From an uncultured Collinsella sp. (lineage in GTDB: Bacteria; Actinomycetota; Coriobacteriia; Coriobacteriales; Coriobacteriaceae): 11,181 nucleotides of DNA. Positions 1 through 6,687 of this stretch are shown piece by piece; positions within the stretch are counted from its first letter, which is position 1, and every line of letters begins with the position of its first letter. Below the pieces are notes generated by a model. It had not been told where the DNA came from, searched no databases, and worked only from the letters and a program-made list of their open reading frames with translations. The stretch is taken from NCBI GenBank assembly GCA_900543945.1, contig UQTN01000067.1, positions 1 to 11,181 on the forward strand. The letters are read 5' to 3'. A program made the position numbers and the translations under genes.

Positions 1-198
1 CATGCGCACCTCGCCCTTGGCGTCCACGTGCGTCAGCTCGTCGCGGCGGGCGTCACGGGCGGGTTCGGTGACAGCGCTGGCAGTCGGCTGCGCGGGCACG
101 GCGGCGTTGCCAGCATTCGCTGCAGCCGTGACTTTGTGGGCAGACATCGCGGCCCTGCGAGCGGCCTTGGTGGCATCGGCGTACCTGCTCTTGGCCAT
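1..198 (-). CDS. moaC: Cyclic pyranopterin monophosphate synthase MoaC, N-terminal part only
   Basis: This reading frame starts at ATG 198-196 and runs off the left edge, giving 66 visible residues. The last dozen, LTHVDAKGEVRM, match the conserved opening of MoaC, the enzyme that rearranges 3',8-cyclo-GTP, made by MoaA, into cyclic pyranopterin monophosphate in molybdenum cofactor synthesis. The catalytic residues lie outside the window. The first ~52 residues are an Ala-rich, basic, low-complexity stretch that ordinary MoaC lacks; MoaC usually begins within a few residues of the LTH motif. The start is supported by a GGAGGA ribosome site 7 bases upstream and by tight spacing after moaA, whose stop ends 4 bases before this ATG. 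Translation could instead begin at the in-frame ATG at residue 18. Identification rests on a short match plus the moaA context, so it is good but not certain. Confidence 0.8.
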   Translation of the reverse strand, partial: MAKSRYADATKAARRAAMSAHKVTAAANAGNAAVPAQPTASAVTEPARDARRDELTHVDAKGEVRM

Positions 199-202
199 AT
201 GA

Positions 203-1258
203 TCATCCTCCGATTTGGGACATAAATCGTTGCGTGCCCTCAATTATCGCGTGTTCCTGCGGTTTGTGGGCCACGGCATCGCGCCAAATCGAAAGTACCC
301 GCATATCATCACCACGGCGCAGCGCTTCACGCACCGAATACTCAGCATCGCTGAACAGGCACGGACGCACGCTGCCATCGGCCGTCAGGCGCAGACGGTT
401 GCAATTCGCGCAAAAATGGTTGGACATGGCGCTAATGAAGCCGACCGTTCCCGCCGCACCCGGAAAGTGCCAGTAGCGCGCAGGGCCCGCGCCGGCAGGA
501 GCGTCGTTGATGTCGAGCGGCTCGAGCTCGGCCAGCCCCGTCGCGGCGACCCCGGTATTGATGCGCGCCCGCAGTTCGTCGCTCGGCACGGTATCGCTCG
601 CGTCCCACAGCTCGGGATTGAGCGCGGGCGCATGCGGGTCCACAGCGCAATGCGAGCTCGTACGCTCGTCGCCGATGGGCATGTACTCGATAAAGCGCAG
701 GTGGATGGGGCGGTCGACGGTCAGCCGCGCAAGAGCCGCCACATCCTGGTTGAGCCGACGCACCACAACGCAGTTGACCTTAACGGGCTCAAAGCCCCAA
801 GCCAGCGCCGCGTCGATGCCGGCCATGGTCTGTTCGAGCCGGCCCAGGCGCGTGATCTTTCCAAAGAGCGTAGGGTCGAGCGTGTCGAGCGAGATGTTGA
901 CGCGATTAAGCCCCGCGTCTTTGAGCTGCGGCGCCAGCTTGGGCAGCAGGGCGCCGTTGGTGGTAAGCGAGATGTCCTCGATCTGCGGAATCGCGCGGAT
1001 GTCACGAATAAGTGGGATGATACGGCGGCTGACCAGCGGCTCGCCGCCCGTCAGGCGTACGCGACGAATGCCCTCCCCCGCCACCAAGCGCACAAAGCGG
1101 GCGATTTCCTCGGCGCTGAGCAGCTCGTCGTGCGCGCGGGGCGCCACGCCATCGGCTGGCATGCAGTAAATGCAGCGGAAATTGCACTTGTCGGTAACGG
1201 CAATGCGCAGGTAGTTGATATCGCGGCCAAAGCCGTCATGTTGCACGCGCCCGTCCAC
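203..1258 (-). CDS. moaA: GTP 3',8-cyclase MoaA (radical SAM)
   Basis: This 351-residue cytosolic enzyme converts GTP to 3',8-cyclo-7,8-dihydro-GTP, the first committed step of molybdenum cofactor synthesis, passing its product to MoaC. The radical-SAM cluster motif CNFRCIYC has its cysteines at residues 25, 29 and 32. The SAM-binding GGEP is at 71-74. The second 4Fe-4S site, C-x2-C-x13-C, uses C283, C286 and C300. The protein ends in the diagnostic Gly-Gly tail. It is slightly longer than the usual ~330 residues because of extra sequence between about 200 and 260. The start is GTG 1258-1256, preceded on the minus strand by a GGGGAGGG ribosome site about 6 bases away; it gives the full family N-terminus (DGFGRDINYLRI). 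moaC follows 4 bases downstream. No other moa, mog or molybdoenzyme gene lies in the window. Confidence 0.96.
   Translation of the reverse strand: MDGRVQHDGFGRDINYLRIAVTDKCNFRCIYCMPADGVAPRAHDELLSAEEIARFVRLVAGEGIRRVRLTGGEPLVSRRIIPLIRDIRAIPQIEDISLTTNGALLPKLAPQLKDAGLNRVNISLDTLDPTLFGKITRLGRLEQTMAGIDAALAWGFEPVKVNCVVVRRLNQDVAALARLTVDRPIHLRFIEYMPIGDERTSSHCAVDPHAPALNPELWDASDTVPSDELRARINTGVAATGLAELEPLDINDAPAGAGPARYWHFPGAAGTVGFISAMSNHFCANCNRLRLTADGSVRPCLFSDAEYSVREALRRGDDMRVLSIWRDAVAHKPQEHAIIEGTQRFMSQIGG
206..211 (-). promoter_or_regulatory. Ribosome binding site of moaC, inside the moaA 3' end
   Basis: The minus strand reads GGAGGA here, 7 bases before ATG 198. It lies just upstream of the moaA stop (203-205), so the two genes are probably translationally coupled. 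It is the main reason to accept the long MoaC N-terminus as translated. Confidence 0.7.
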
Positions 1259-1298
1259 GCAGCCCTCCCCTCACGCGGCGTTTTATTCTTCGGAAAAC

Positions 1299-1304
1299 AT
1301 AATA
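1299..1304 (-). promoter_or_regulatory. Possible -10 element of the moaA promoter
   Basis: The minus strand reads TATTAT here, about 41 bases before the moaA GTG, which would leave a leader of roughly 34 bases. No good -35 box lies 16-18 bases further up, so the site is tentative. The remaining 1305-1392 shows nothing I recognise, and I see no sign of a molybdenum-cofactor riboswitch, for which the leader is also short. Confidence 0.3.
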
Positions 1305-1392
1305 CCGCACGGGAGAATCATGCCGACACCCGTACGACAGGACAGGTCGCTTCGAGCAAAACGGACTTTCCAAGCCCATCCTCAGCATACAA

Positions 1393-1454
1393 ACCATCAC
1401 AACATTCGATGCTTTTCCCGTTTTTGGCAAAAAAACGTCGAATGTTGTGATGGT
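1393..1454. repeat. Palindromic element, copy 1
   Basis: This 62-bp element has perfect 17-bp inverted arms: ACCATCACAACATTCGA at 1393-1409 and its reverse complement at 1438-1454. Inside is a second, nested inverted repeat: CGTTTTT at 1419-1425 and AAAAACG at 1431-1437 around a 5-base loop. The inner stem abuts the right arm, and the 9 bases 1410-1418 bulge on the left. A near-identical copy in the same orientation lies at 2636-2696. This copy sits between the 3' end of the nuclease-fold gene (1495) and the moaA leader. It is not followed by a long T-run in either direction (TTT on the minus strand, none on the plus), so it is a poor stand-alone terminator. It resembles a REP or miniature palindromic element; the class is an inference. 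Confidence 0.85.
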
Positions 1455-1494
1455 CTGCCTGCCCACGGCACCCCGTAGAAGGACCAAAACGCCC

Positions 1495-2532
1495 CTAGAG
1501 GCCGCCGTCCCAGTGCCGAATCACGAATTCTCGCAGGTCGTTCTGACGTTTCTGGAACGCTTCGCTTCGGTCGCACTTAAGACCCATAGCGAGCGCGATG
1601 GCGTTCATCGCCCGGTGCAATTGCAGCTGGTGGGCAAACTGAGTCCCGGTGAGGACGATCATCCTAAAGCCCAGCGCGCTCAGCACGGTCATGCGCTCCG
1701 CATCCGACGCGCTGCGCTGTTTATCAAGATGGTCCGAACCGTTGTATTCAATTCCCGTACCGCTCGCAGGCGCATATACGTCAATCTCGAAATACCCGGC
1801 CTTTGCGAGACACTTGAACTCGTTGGGAACATCGACCCTATGGTTGAGCTCAACCTTGACGTATCCTAGCCCGCCCTGAGAACGTTTTGCTACGACCATG
1901 ATTGCGGTGGCCGTCTCCATGGGCGACCGCGCGCCATCGTACACGCGCCTGAGCACGGCGGCCGCGCGTATAGCCCCCTGACGAGATCGGTTCTCATTGC
2001 AATAGGCAATCATGTCGGCAACGGTATATCTCTGCCTCATCTCGACATAATCGTCTGTCGACAGATGATTCAAATGGTATCGGGCGCAGATTTCGTAGCC
2101 ATATTCCAACTGCTCGGGCTCACTCATCCACGAACCCGCTTGGACAAAGCACATGGCCTCATCAACCACCAGAAGGCCCTCTGCCACCTCGATAAGATGG
2201 CCTGGAGGTACCGGCGCTCCAAATACGCGGCACCTAAATCCAGCCGGCGTCGAGCGCTCAAAATCGAAGTTGACGAGCGTATCGATATGGTCGAGCTCTT
2301 CTCGTGGAACACCAAGCGAAACCAGATAGTCGGCAACGATCCCAACTGCCGTTGAAGCCCTCAGCCCCTTGGCATCGAGTCCCAATTTGGGCAGGCTCGC
2401 GGTCAGCTCCGCCTCGCCAGCAAGCGAGTCCTCATCGTATAGGCTGCTTGCTCGCGAGAGCGGCTCGGACGGGCGCGCCACGTTGTGGTACAGCCAGGCA
2501 GTCTTATGAGACAGGACGATCGGCAGGTCCAT
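1495..2532 (-). CDS. DUF559/Vsr-like endonuclease-fold protein, function unknown
   Basis: This 345-residue protein has no signal peptide or membrane segment. The C-terminal part, about 230-320, looks like the DUF559/Vsr branch of the PD-(D/E)XK nuclease fold: F-E-I-D251 on one strand, then G-I-E262-Y-N-G-S-D-H268, then D277-x2-R280 and a final strand of the type LGFRMIVLT. D251, E262 and H268 are the likely metal or active-site residues; N264 sits where many relatives have Asp. Residues ~60-230 resemble, from memory, a family common in Coriobacteriia with a motif near GYEIC (145-149) and another near SPMETA (203-208); some relatives are named AbiEi-like. The start is ATG 2532 with GGAGG 5 bases upstream. 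The gene stands alone, in line with its neighbours, and is bracketed by two identical-orientation palindromic elements. Its coding looks somewhat less GC-rich than the genes around it. Its biological role, whether defence, mobile-element or other, cannot be read from the sequence. Confidence 0.7.
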   Translation of the reverse strand: MDLPIVLSHKTAWLYHNVARPSEPLSRASSLYDEDSLAGEAELTASLPKLGLDAKGLRASTAVGIVADYLVSLGVPREELDHIDTLVNFDFERSTPAGFRCRVFGAPVPPGHLIEVAEGLLVVDEAMCFVQAGSWMSEPEQLEYGYEICARYHLNHLSTDDYVEMRQRYTVADMIAYCNENRSRQGAIRAAAVLRRVYDGARSPMETATAIMVVAKRSQGGLGYVKVELNHRVDVPNEFKCLAKAGYFEIDVYAPASGTGIEYNGSDHLDKQRSASDAERMTVLSALGFRMIVLTGTQFAHQLQLHRAMNAIALAMGLKCDRSEAFQKRQNDLREFVIRHWDGGL

Positions 2533-2612
2533 GAGCCCTCCAATGGAGTCGGATAACCAACCTTATTCCCCTGCCCACGGGTCCGCACACCTTCGTGCAC
2601 AAGAAAGCGATT

Positions 2613-2628
2613 CCACCCGATCGAGTGG
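2613..2628. promoter_or_regulatory. Near-perfect 16-bp palindrome upstream of the nuclease-fold gene
   Basis: CCACCCGATCGAGTGG is a palindrome with a single mismatched pair (2617/2624). It lies 81-96 bases before the ATG of the nuclease-fold gene and 8 bases from palindromic element copy 2. It could be an operator, but no clear promoter boxes lie beside it and short palindromes also occur by chance. Confidence 0.2.
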
Positions 2629-2631
2629 TAG

Positions 2632-2698
2632 AAAAACCATCACAACATTCGATGCTTTTCCCGATTTTGGCAAAAAACGTCGAATGTTGTGATGGTTT
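2632..2698 (-). terminator. Possible intrinsic terminator of the ABC exporter operon, formed by copy 2
   Basis: Transcribed on the minus strand, copy 2 folds into a 19-bp stem whose 3' side runs into TTTTT (2636-2632) and then C, about 50 bases after the exporter stop codon at 2748. This fits a Rho-independent terminator, although the arms are not GC-rich, the loop region is long, and part of the T-run is used in the stem. No other terminator-like hairpin is visible between 2699 and 2747. Confidence 0.4.
2636..2696. repeat. Palindromic element, copy 2
   Basis: This 61-bp element has the same 17-bp arms as copy 1 (ACCATCACAACATTCGA at 2636-2652, its reverse complement at 2680-2696), extended here to 19 pairs by A2634-A2635 with T2697-T2698. 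It differs from copy 1 only in the centre, by one T-to-A change and one fewer A in the A-run. The substitution adds one mismatch to the inner stem (2662-2668 with 2673-2679). The asymmetric centre shows both copies point the same way. The copies start 1243 bp apart and enclose the whole nuclease-fold gene. Confidence 0.85.
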
Positions 2699-2747
2699 GA
2701 GGCGAGGTGAGGGGCACGAAGGGGTCGAAGCATCGTGCTCGAACGGG

Positions 2748-4646
2748 TTAATCCAACTCTTTTAAGCCATGCGCCAGCTGCCAGTACTCGCCGTGCTGGG
2801 CGAGCAGCTCTTCGTGGGTGCCGCGCTCGATGATGCGGCCGTGTTCGAGGACCATGATGGCGTCGGCGTCGCGGACGGTGGACAGGCGGTGCGCGATCAT
2901 AAACGTGGTGCGTCCGCGCATGATGCGGTCCATACCGCGCTCGATGAGCTTTTCGGTGCGCGTGTCGATGCTCGAAGTGGCCTCGTCCAGGATGAGCACC
3001 GGCGGGTCGGCAACGGCCACGCGCGCGATGGCGAGCAGCTGGCGCTGGCCCTGCGACAGGTTGGCGCCGTCGGCCGTGACCGGCGTGTCGTACCCTCTAG
3101 GCAGGCGGCGGATAAACGAATCCGCGCAGGCCGCCTCGGCAGCGGCGCGCACCTCCTCGTCGGTCGCGTCGAGCTTGCCAAAGCGGATGTTCTGCGCAAT
3201 GGTGCCGCTAAACAGGTGCGTATCCTGCAACACAATGCCCAACGACCCGCGCAAGCTGGCCTTGGCAATGTGCTTGACGTCGATGCCGTCGTACGTGATC
3301 TCGCCGTCATCGACCTCGTAGAAGCGGTTGATGAGGTTGGTGATGGTCGTCTTACCAGCGCCCGTCGAGCCCACAAACGCGATCTTTTGCCCCGGCTTGG
3401 CAAACAGGTTGAGGTCCGTGAGCACGCGGGTGCCCGGCACGTAGGAAAAGTCCACGGCATGGAAGCGCACGTCGCCGGCAAGCGGGACCAAGCCGCACGT
3501 GAGCTCGGTACCGTCGGCAGACACCGCGCGGCCCGACTCATCAACGGCAGCCACATCATGCAGGTGCCCGTACGCGCCCACGCCCTGGCCCTCGGGAATC
3601 TTCCATGCCCACGCGGCGTCGCCCGTCTGCACCAGCTCCACGCAGCCCTCGTCCACCTCGGGCTTAAGGTCCATGGCGGCAAACAGGCGCTCGGCGCCGG
3701 CCAACGCGTTGAGTAAGAAATTACCCAGCTGCGTAAACTGGTTGATGGGCATGGCCGCCTGGCGCACAAAGACCAGGTAGCTCGCGAGCGCGCCCACGTC
3801 GGCGAGCCCCTTGATGCAGAGCATGCCGCCCGCCACGGCGACGATGGCGTAGTTGGCATAGCCGATCACCACGGTCATGGGCACCATCGAGTTGGCGTAG
3901 GCCTGCGCGGCACCACCGGTGCGGCGCAGCTCTTGGTTGCGCGCGTCAAAACCAGCCACGTTGGCCTGTTCGTGATTAAAGACCTTGATGACCTTTTGGC
4001 CCGAGACCATCTCTTCGATATATCCGTCCAAATCGCCCAGCGACGCCTGTTGGGCGGCAAAAAAGCGCTTGGAACGCATGCCCGAGTAGCGCGCGTACAG
4101 CACAATGGCCACATCGCACACGAGCGTGATAATCGTGAGCTGCCAGTTGAGGATGATGAGCATGGCCGTGGTGCCGACCACCTGGATGCTCGCCTGAATC
4201 ACGTTGGCAAAGCTGTTGTTGAGCGCCTCGGAGACGGTGTCGACGTCGTTGGTAAAGAAGCTCATGATGTCACCCGAGCGCGTGCTGTCGAAGTAGCTCA
4301 GCGGCAGCATCTGGATGTGCGCAAACAGGTCGCGGCGGATATCGGAGACCACGCGCTGGGCCGCGCGCACCATAATCTGCGAGTAGCCCAGAGCCGAGAG
4401 CACGCCCGCGGCGTAGATGGCAGCGGTAAAGATAACCTGCCTGGCGAGCAGTTCCTCGCCGCCCGTTGCCAAACCGTTAACGATGGGGCGCACCATGTAG
4501 GTGCCGGCGAGGCTCGCGATGGCGGCGACGGAGGCGAGCACGCCCACCGCGAGCAACGAGAACTTGGCATGCCCCATGTAGGAGAGCAAGCGACGCACAG
4601 TGCGCTTGAGGTCGGCAGGGCGTGCTTGGGCTGCGGTCTTAGGCAT
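2748..4646 (-). CDS. Heterodimeric ABC exporter, catalytically competent subunit (TMD-NBD)
   Basis: This 632-residue half-transporter fuses a six-helix membrane domain (about 25-325) to an ATPase domain (about 393-625). ATPase motifs are complete on the Walker side: Y402 A-loop, GSTGAGKTT 426-434, Q474, LILDE ending in catalytic E555, and H586 in MIAHRLST. The signature is LSQGQ (530-534) instead of LSGGQ. With the upstream subunit, which has D and Q at the Glu and His positions, this makes one working and one degenerate ATP site, as known for LmrCD, BmrCD and TM287/288. About 65 residues (328-392) join the two domains, against about 20 in the partner. The start chosen is ATG 4646, which overlaps the upstream stop by 8 bases (ATGCCTAA) and has an AAGGGGGT ribosome site; upstream codons of this frame to 4895 are shadow of the partner gene. 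The substrate is unknown; multidrug, lipid or peptide export are all possible. Confidence 0.93.
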   Translation of the reverse strand: MPKTAAQARPADLKRTVRRLLSYMGHAKFSLLAVGVLASVAAIASLAGTYMVRPIVNGLATGGEELLARQVIFTAAIYAAGVLSALGYSQIMVRAAQRVVSDIRRDLFAHIQMLPLSYFDSTRSGDIMSFFTNDVDTVSEALNNSFANVIQASIQVVGTTAMLIILNWQLTIITLVCDVAIVLYARYSGMRSKRFFAAQQASLGDLDGYIEEMVSGQKVIKVFNHEQANVAGFDARNQELRRTGGAAQAYANSMVPMTVVIGYANYAIVAVAGGMLCIKGLADVGALASYLVFVRQAAMPINQFTQLGNFLLNALAGAERLFAAMDLKPEVDEGCVELVQTGDAAWAWKIPEGQGVGAYGHLHDVAAVDESGRAVSADGTELTCGLVPLAGDVRFHAVDFSYVPGTRVLTDLNLFAKPGQKIAFVGSTGAGKTTITNLINRFYEVDDGEITYDGIDVKHIAKASLRGSLGIVLQDTHLFSGTIAQNIRFGKLDATDEEVRAAAEAACADSFIRRLPRGYDTPVTADGANLSQGQRQLLAIARVAVADPPVLILDEATSSIDTRTEKLIERGMDRIMRGRTTFMIAHRLSTVRDADAIMVLEHGRIIERGTHEELLAQHGEYWQLAHGLKELD

Positions 4647-6468
4647 GGCGCTCACCCCCTTCCAAGGGCGATTCGCTGGGGACGGAGGAAAACTGATCGT
4701 TCGCGCAGCGATCGTCGCAGCCGTCGCCGGTGTCTGCGTTCCCAGCGAACTCCATCTGCGAGGCATAAATCTCCTGGTAGATGTTGTCGCCCGCCAGCAG
4801 CTCCTCATGCGTGCCCACGCCGTGGACACGGCCGTCGTCCAACACAATAATGCGGGCGGCATCCATGACGCTCGCAATGCGCTGCGCAATGACAATCACC
4901 GTCGTGTTGGGAATCTGAGCGATATGCTCGCGGATCTTGGCGTCGGTCGCCATATCGACCGCGCTGGTCGAATCGTCAAAGATGAGCACACGCGGATGCT
5001 TGAGCAATGTACGCGCGATGCACAGGCGCTGCTTCTGCCCGCCCGAGACACCGGCACCGCCCGGGCCCAGATAGCCGTCAAGGCCGCCGATGCGATCCAG
5101 GAACTCGTCCACGCATGCCGCCCGGCAGGCACGCAGGAGCTCCTCGTCGGTGGCATCGGGCGCGCCCCACTGCAGGTTCTCGCGCACGGTACCCGTAAAC
5201 AGCACGTTCTTTTGCAGCACAATGCCCACCGCGTCGCGCAGGGCAACCAGGTCGTAATCGCGCACATCGCGCCCGCCCACGAGTACGGCGCCTTCGGTGG
5301 CGTCGTACAGGCGCGCGATCAGCTGCACAAGCGAACTCTTGCCCGAGCCCGTGCCGCCGAGCACGCCCACCGTGGAGCCTGCCTCAATGCAAAGGTCAAT
5401 ATGCTCGAGCACATCCTCGGCAGCATCCGCGCGGTACTTAAACGACACGTCGCGAAACTCGATGCTTCCGTCGGCCACCCCGTGCACGGCAGCGGCAGCG
5501 TCGGGCGCTTGGATAAGCGAACGCTCGTCGAGCACCCGTGAGATGCGCTCCACGCTGGCAAGTGCGCGGGTGAGCAGCAAAAACACGTTGGAAATCATCA
5601 TGAGCGAGTTCATGATCAGCAGCACATAGCTCATAAAGCCCGTGAGCGAGCCCACGCCGAGCTCGCCGGCAAGAATCATGCGCCCGCCGATCCACAGAAT
5701 GGAAAGCGCCGCCACGTACATCGACAGCTGAAACACCGGCAGGTTGAACACGGCGTTGCCAAAGGTCTTCGTCGCCGTGTGCGCAAGCTCGGTATTGACG
5801 GCATCGAACTTGGCCTCCTCGTGCTCGGCGCGCACGTACGCTTTGACGGCGCGCACAGCGGTGAGATCTTCCTGCACCACGCCGTTGAGATGGTCCATCG
5901 AGGTCTGCAGCTGGCGGTAAAGCGGACTGACGCGATAGGTGATAACGCCCAGTACGATCGCCAACACCGGCAGGATGATCGCGAATACCGTAGCAAGCGG
6001 ACGCGACAGCACCAGCGCATAGACCAAGCCGACGATGAGCGTCACGGGCCCGCGCACCATGGGGCGGAAGCCGTTACCTACGGCGTTTTGGATGACGGTG
6101 ATATCGGTGGTCATGCGCGTGACGAGCGAGCTGGCATCGTAGTTGTCCAGATTGCCAAAGGCGAGCGTCTGAATCTTGCGATACTCCGCCTCGCGCAGGT
6201 TAGCGCCCAGCCCCGAGGCAACGCGGGCAGACGTGCGCGCATAGCCCAAGCCAAGTACCAGCGAAAATGCGGCGCACACCAACATATACGCGCCCTGCAA
6301 CAGCATGTAGTTGATGTCGCCCGCGGGCACGCCCACGTCGATGATATTTGCCATGATGACCGGGATAAACAGCTCGAGCGCCGTCTCGGCCGTCACAAAG
6401 AACACGCCGAGTATGGCATCGCGGCGGTATGTCCCCAGATAGGAAAACAAAATCTTGAGATTGCGCAC
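4639..6468 (-). CDS. Heterodimeric ABC exporter, degenerate-site subunit (TMD-NBD)
   Basis: This 609-residue half-transporter is the first gene of the exporter operon. Membrane helices occupy about 15-310 and the ATPase domain about 336-570. Walker A is GGTGSGKSS (371-379), the Q-loop is Q419 and the signature VSGGQ (474-478) is intact. Walker B reads VLIFDD with D499 where the catalytic Glu should be, and the switch His is replaced by Q529 (IAQR). Both changes mark the non-hydrolysing member of a heterodimeric exporter pair. Its intact signature should complete the working site of the 632-residue partner. After about residue 572 there is a 35-residue acidic hydrophilic tail carrying C584-x3-C588, beyond the usual end of the family. 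The start is GTG 6468, with GGGGG at 6479-6483 on the minus strand about 10 bases upstream; it gives the usual MRNL-type N-terminus. A near-consensus promoter lies just upstream (6510-6537). Confidence 0.93.
   Translation of the reverse strand: MRNLKILFSYLGTYRRDAILGVFFVTAETALELFIPVIMANIIDVGVPAGDINYMLLQGAYMLVCAAFSLVLGLGYARTSARVASGLGANLREAEYRKIQTLAFGNLDNYDASSLVTRMTTDITVIQNAVGNGFRPMVRGPVTLIVGLVYALVLSRPLATVFAIILPVLAIVLGVITYRVSPLYRQLQTSMDHLNGVVQEDLTAVRAVKAYVRAEHEEAKFDAVNTELAHTATKTFGNAVFNLPVFQLSMYVAALSILWIGGRMILAGELGVGSLTGFMSYVLLIMNSLMMISNVFLLLTRALASVERISRVLDERSLIQAPDAAAAVHGVADGSIEFRDVSFKYRADAAEDVLEHIDLCIEAGSTVGVLGGTGSGKSSLVQLIARLYDATEGAVLVGGRDVRDYDLVALRDAVGIVLQKNVLFTGTVRENLQWGAPDATDEELLRACRAACVDEFLDRIGGLDGYLGPGGAGVSGGQKQRLCIARTLLKHPRVLIFDDSTSAVDMATDAKIREHIAQIPNTTVIVIAQRIASVMDAARIIVLDDGRVHGVGTHEELLAGDNIYQEIYASQMEFAGNADTGDGCDDRCANDQFSSVPSESPLEGGERHA
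4654..4661 (-). promoter_or_regulatory. Ribosome binding site fixing the start of the second ABC subunit
   Basis: The minus strand reads AAGGGGGT 7 bases before ATG 4646, inside the last codons of the upstream subunit. It supports the 632-residue start over the longer open frame that continues to 4895. Confidence 0.6.
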
Positions 6469-6509
6469 GCAAGTTCATCCCCCATCAAACGTTGTTCGCA
6501 AACGCACGT

Positions 6510-6537
6510 ATTATGGCGCGGCAGGCGGCGGTGTCAA
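6510..6537 (-). promoter_or_regulatory. Sigma-70-type promoter of the ABC exporter operon
   Basis: On the minus strand a perfect TTGACA (6537-6532) is followed, after 16 bases, by CATAAT (6515-6510), five of six matches to TATAAT. Transcription would begin near 6503, about 35 bases before the GTG at 6468. A 12-bp perfect palindrome, GAAATCGATTTC (6545-6556), lies just upstream of the -35 box. The rest of 6557-6656 shows nothing I recognise. Confidence 0.7.
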
Positions 6538-6656
6538 GTGTTCCGAAATCGATTTCTGCAAGGCTAGTACAGACGCCATGCTCACAAGGTGCAACTCTGT
6601 ATTCAATTGGAAATGAACGCGAGCGTGACTTTTTCGCCCTGCCGCCAACACAAACC

Positions 6657-6687
6657 TTGACTCTACAATCGTTGTAGGGTTTTCACT
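6657..6687 (+). promoter_or_regulatory. MerR-type promoter and operator of the MATE/MerR operon
   Basis: TTGACT (6657-6662) is followed at once by the inverted repeat CTACAA-TCG-TTGTAG (6663-6677). This is the MerR-family arrangement, in which the regulator binds a dyad inside an over-long spacer (19-20 bp) and twists the DNA to activate. A 19-bp spacer puts the -10 at 6682-6687 (TTCACT, a weak match); TACACT at 6687-6692 is a better hexamer but would need 24 bp. The MATE gene starts at 6730, and the second gene of the operon encodes a MerR regulator, the obvious candidate to bind here. Confidence 0.65.

Noticed and set aside
1259..1392. Molybdenum-cofactor riboswitch upstream of moaA
   Set aside because: The leader after the candidate -10 is only about 34 bases and I see no matching multi-stem fold.
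215..1450. 411-residue plus-strand open frame opposite moaA
   Set aside because: It is antisense to a clear MoaA with intact cluster motifs, runs through the palindromic element, and is rich in Arg, Ala and His as GC-rich shadow frames are.
1393..2696. CRISPR array
   Set aside because: There are only two repeat copies, 1.2 kb apart with a gene between them, and no regular spacers or cas genes.
4647..4895. 83-codon N-terminal extension of the second ABC subunit
   Set aside because: It lies inside the coding sequence of the upstream subunit in another frame. The ribosome site and the 8-base overlap place the start at 4646.
6545..6556. Perfect palindrome GAAATCGATTTC as an operator
   Set aside because: A 12-bp palindrome is expected a few times by chance in 11 kb. 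Only its position next to a promoter is suggestive, so it is mentioned but not listed as a feature of its own.
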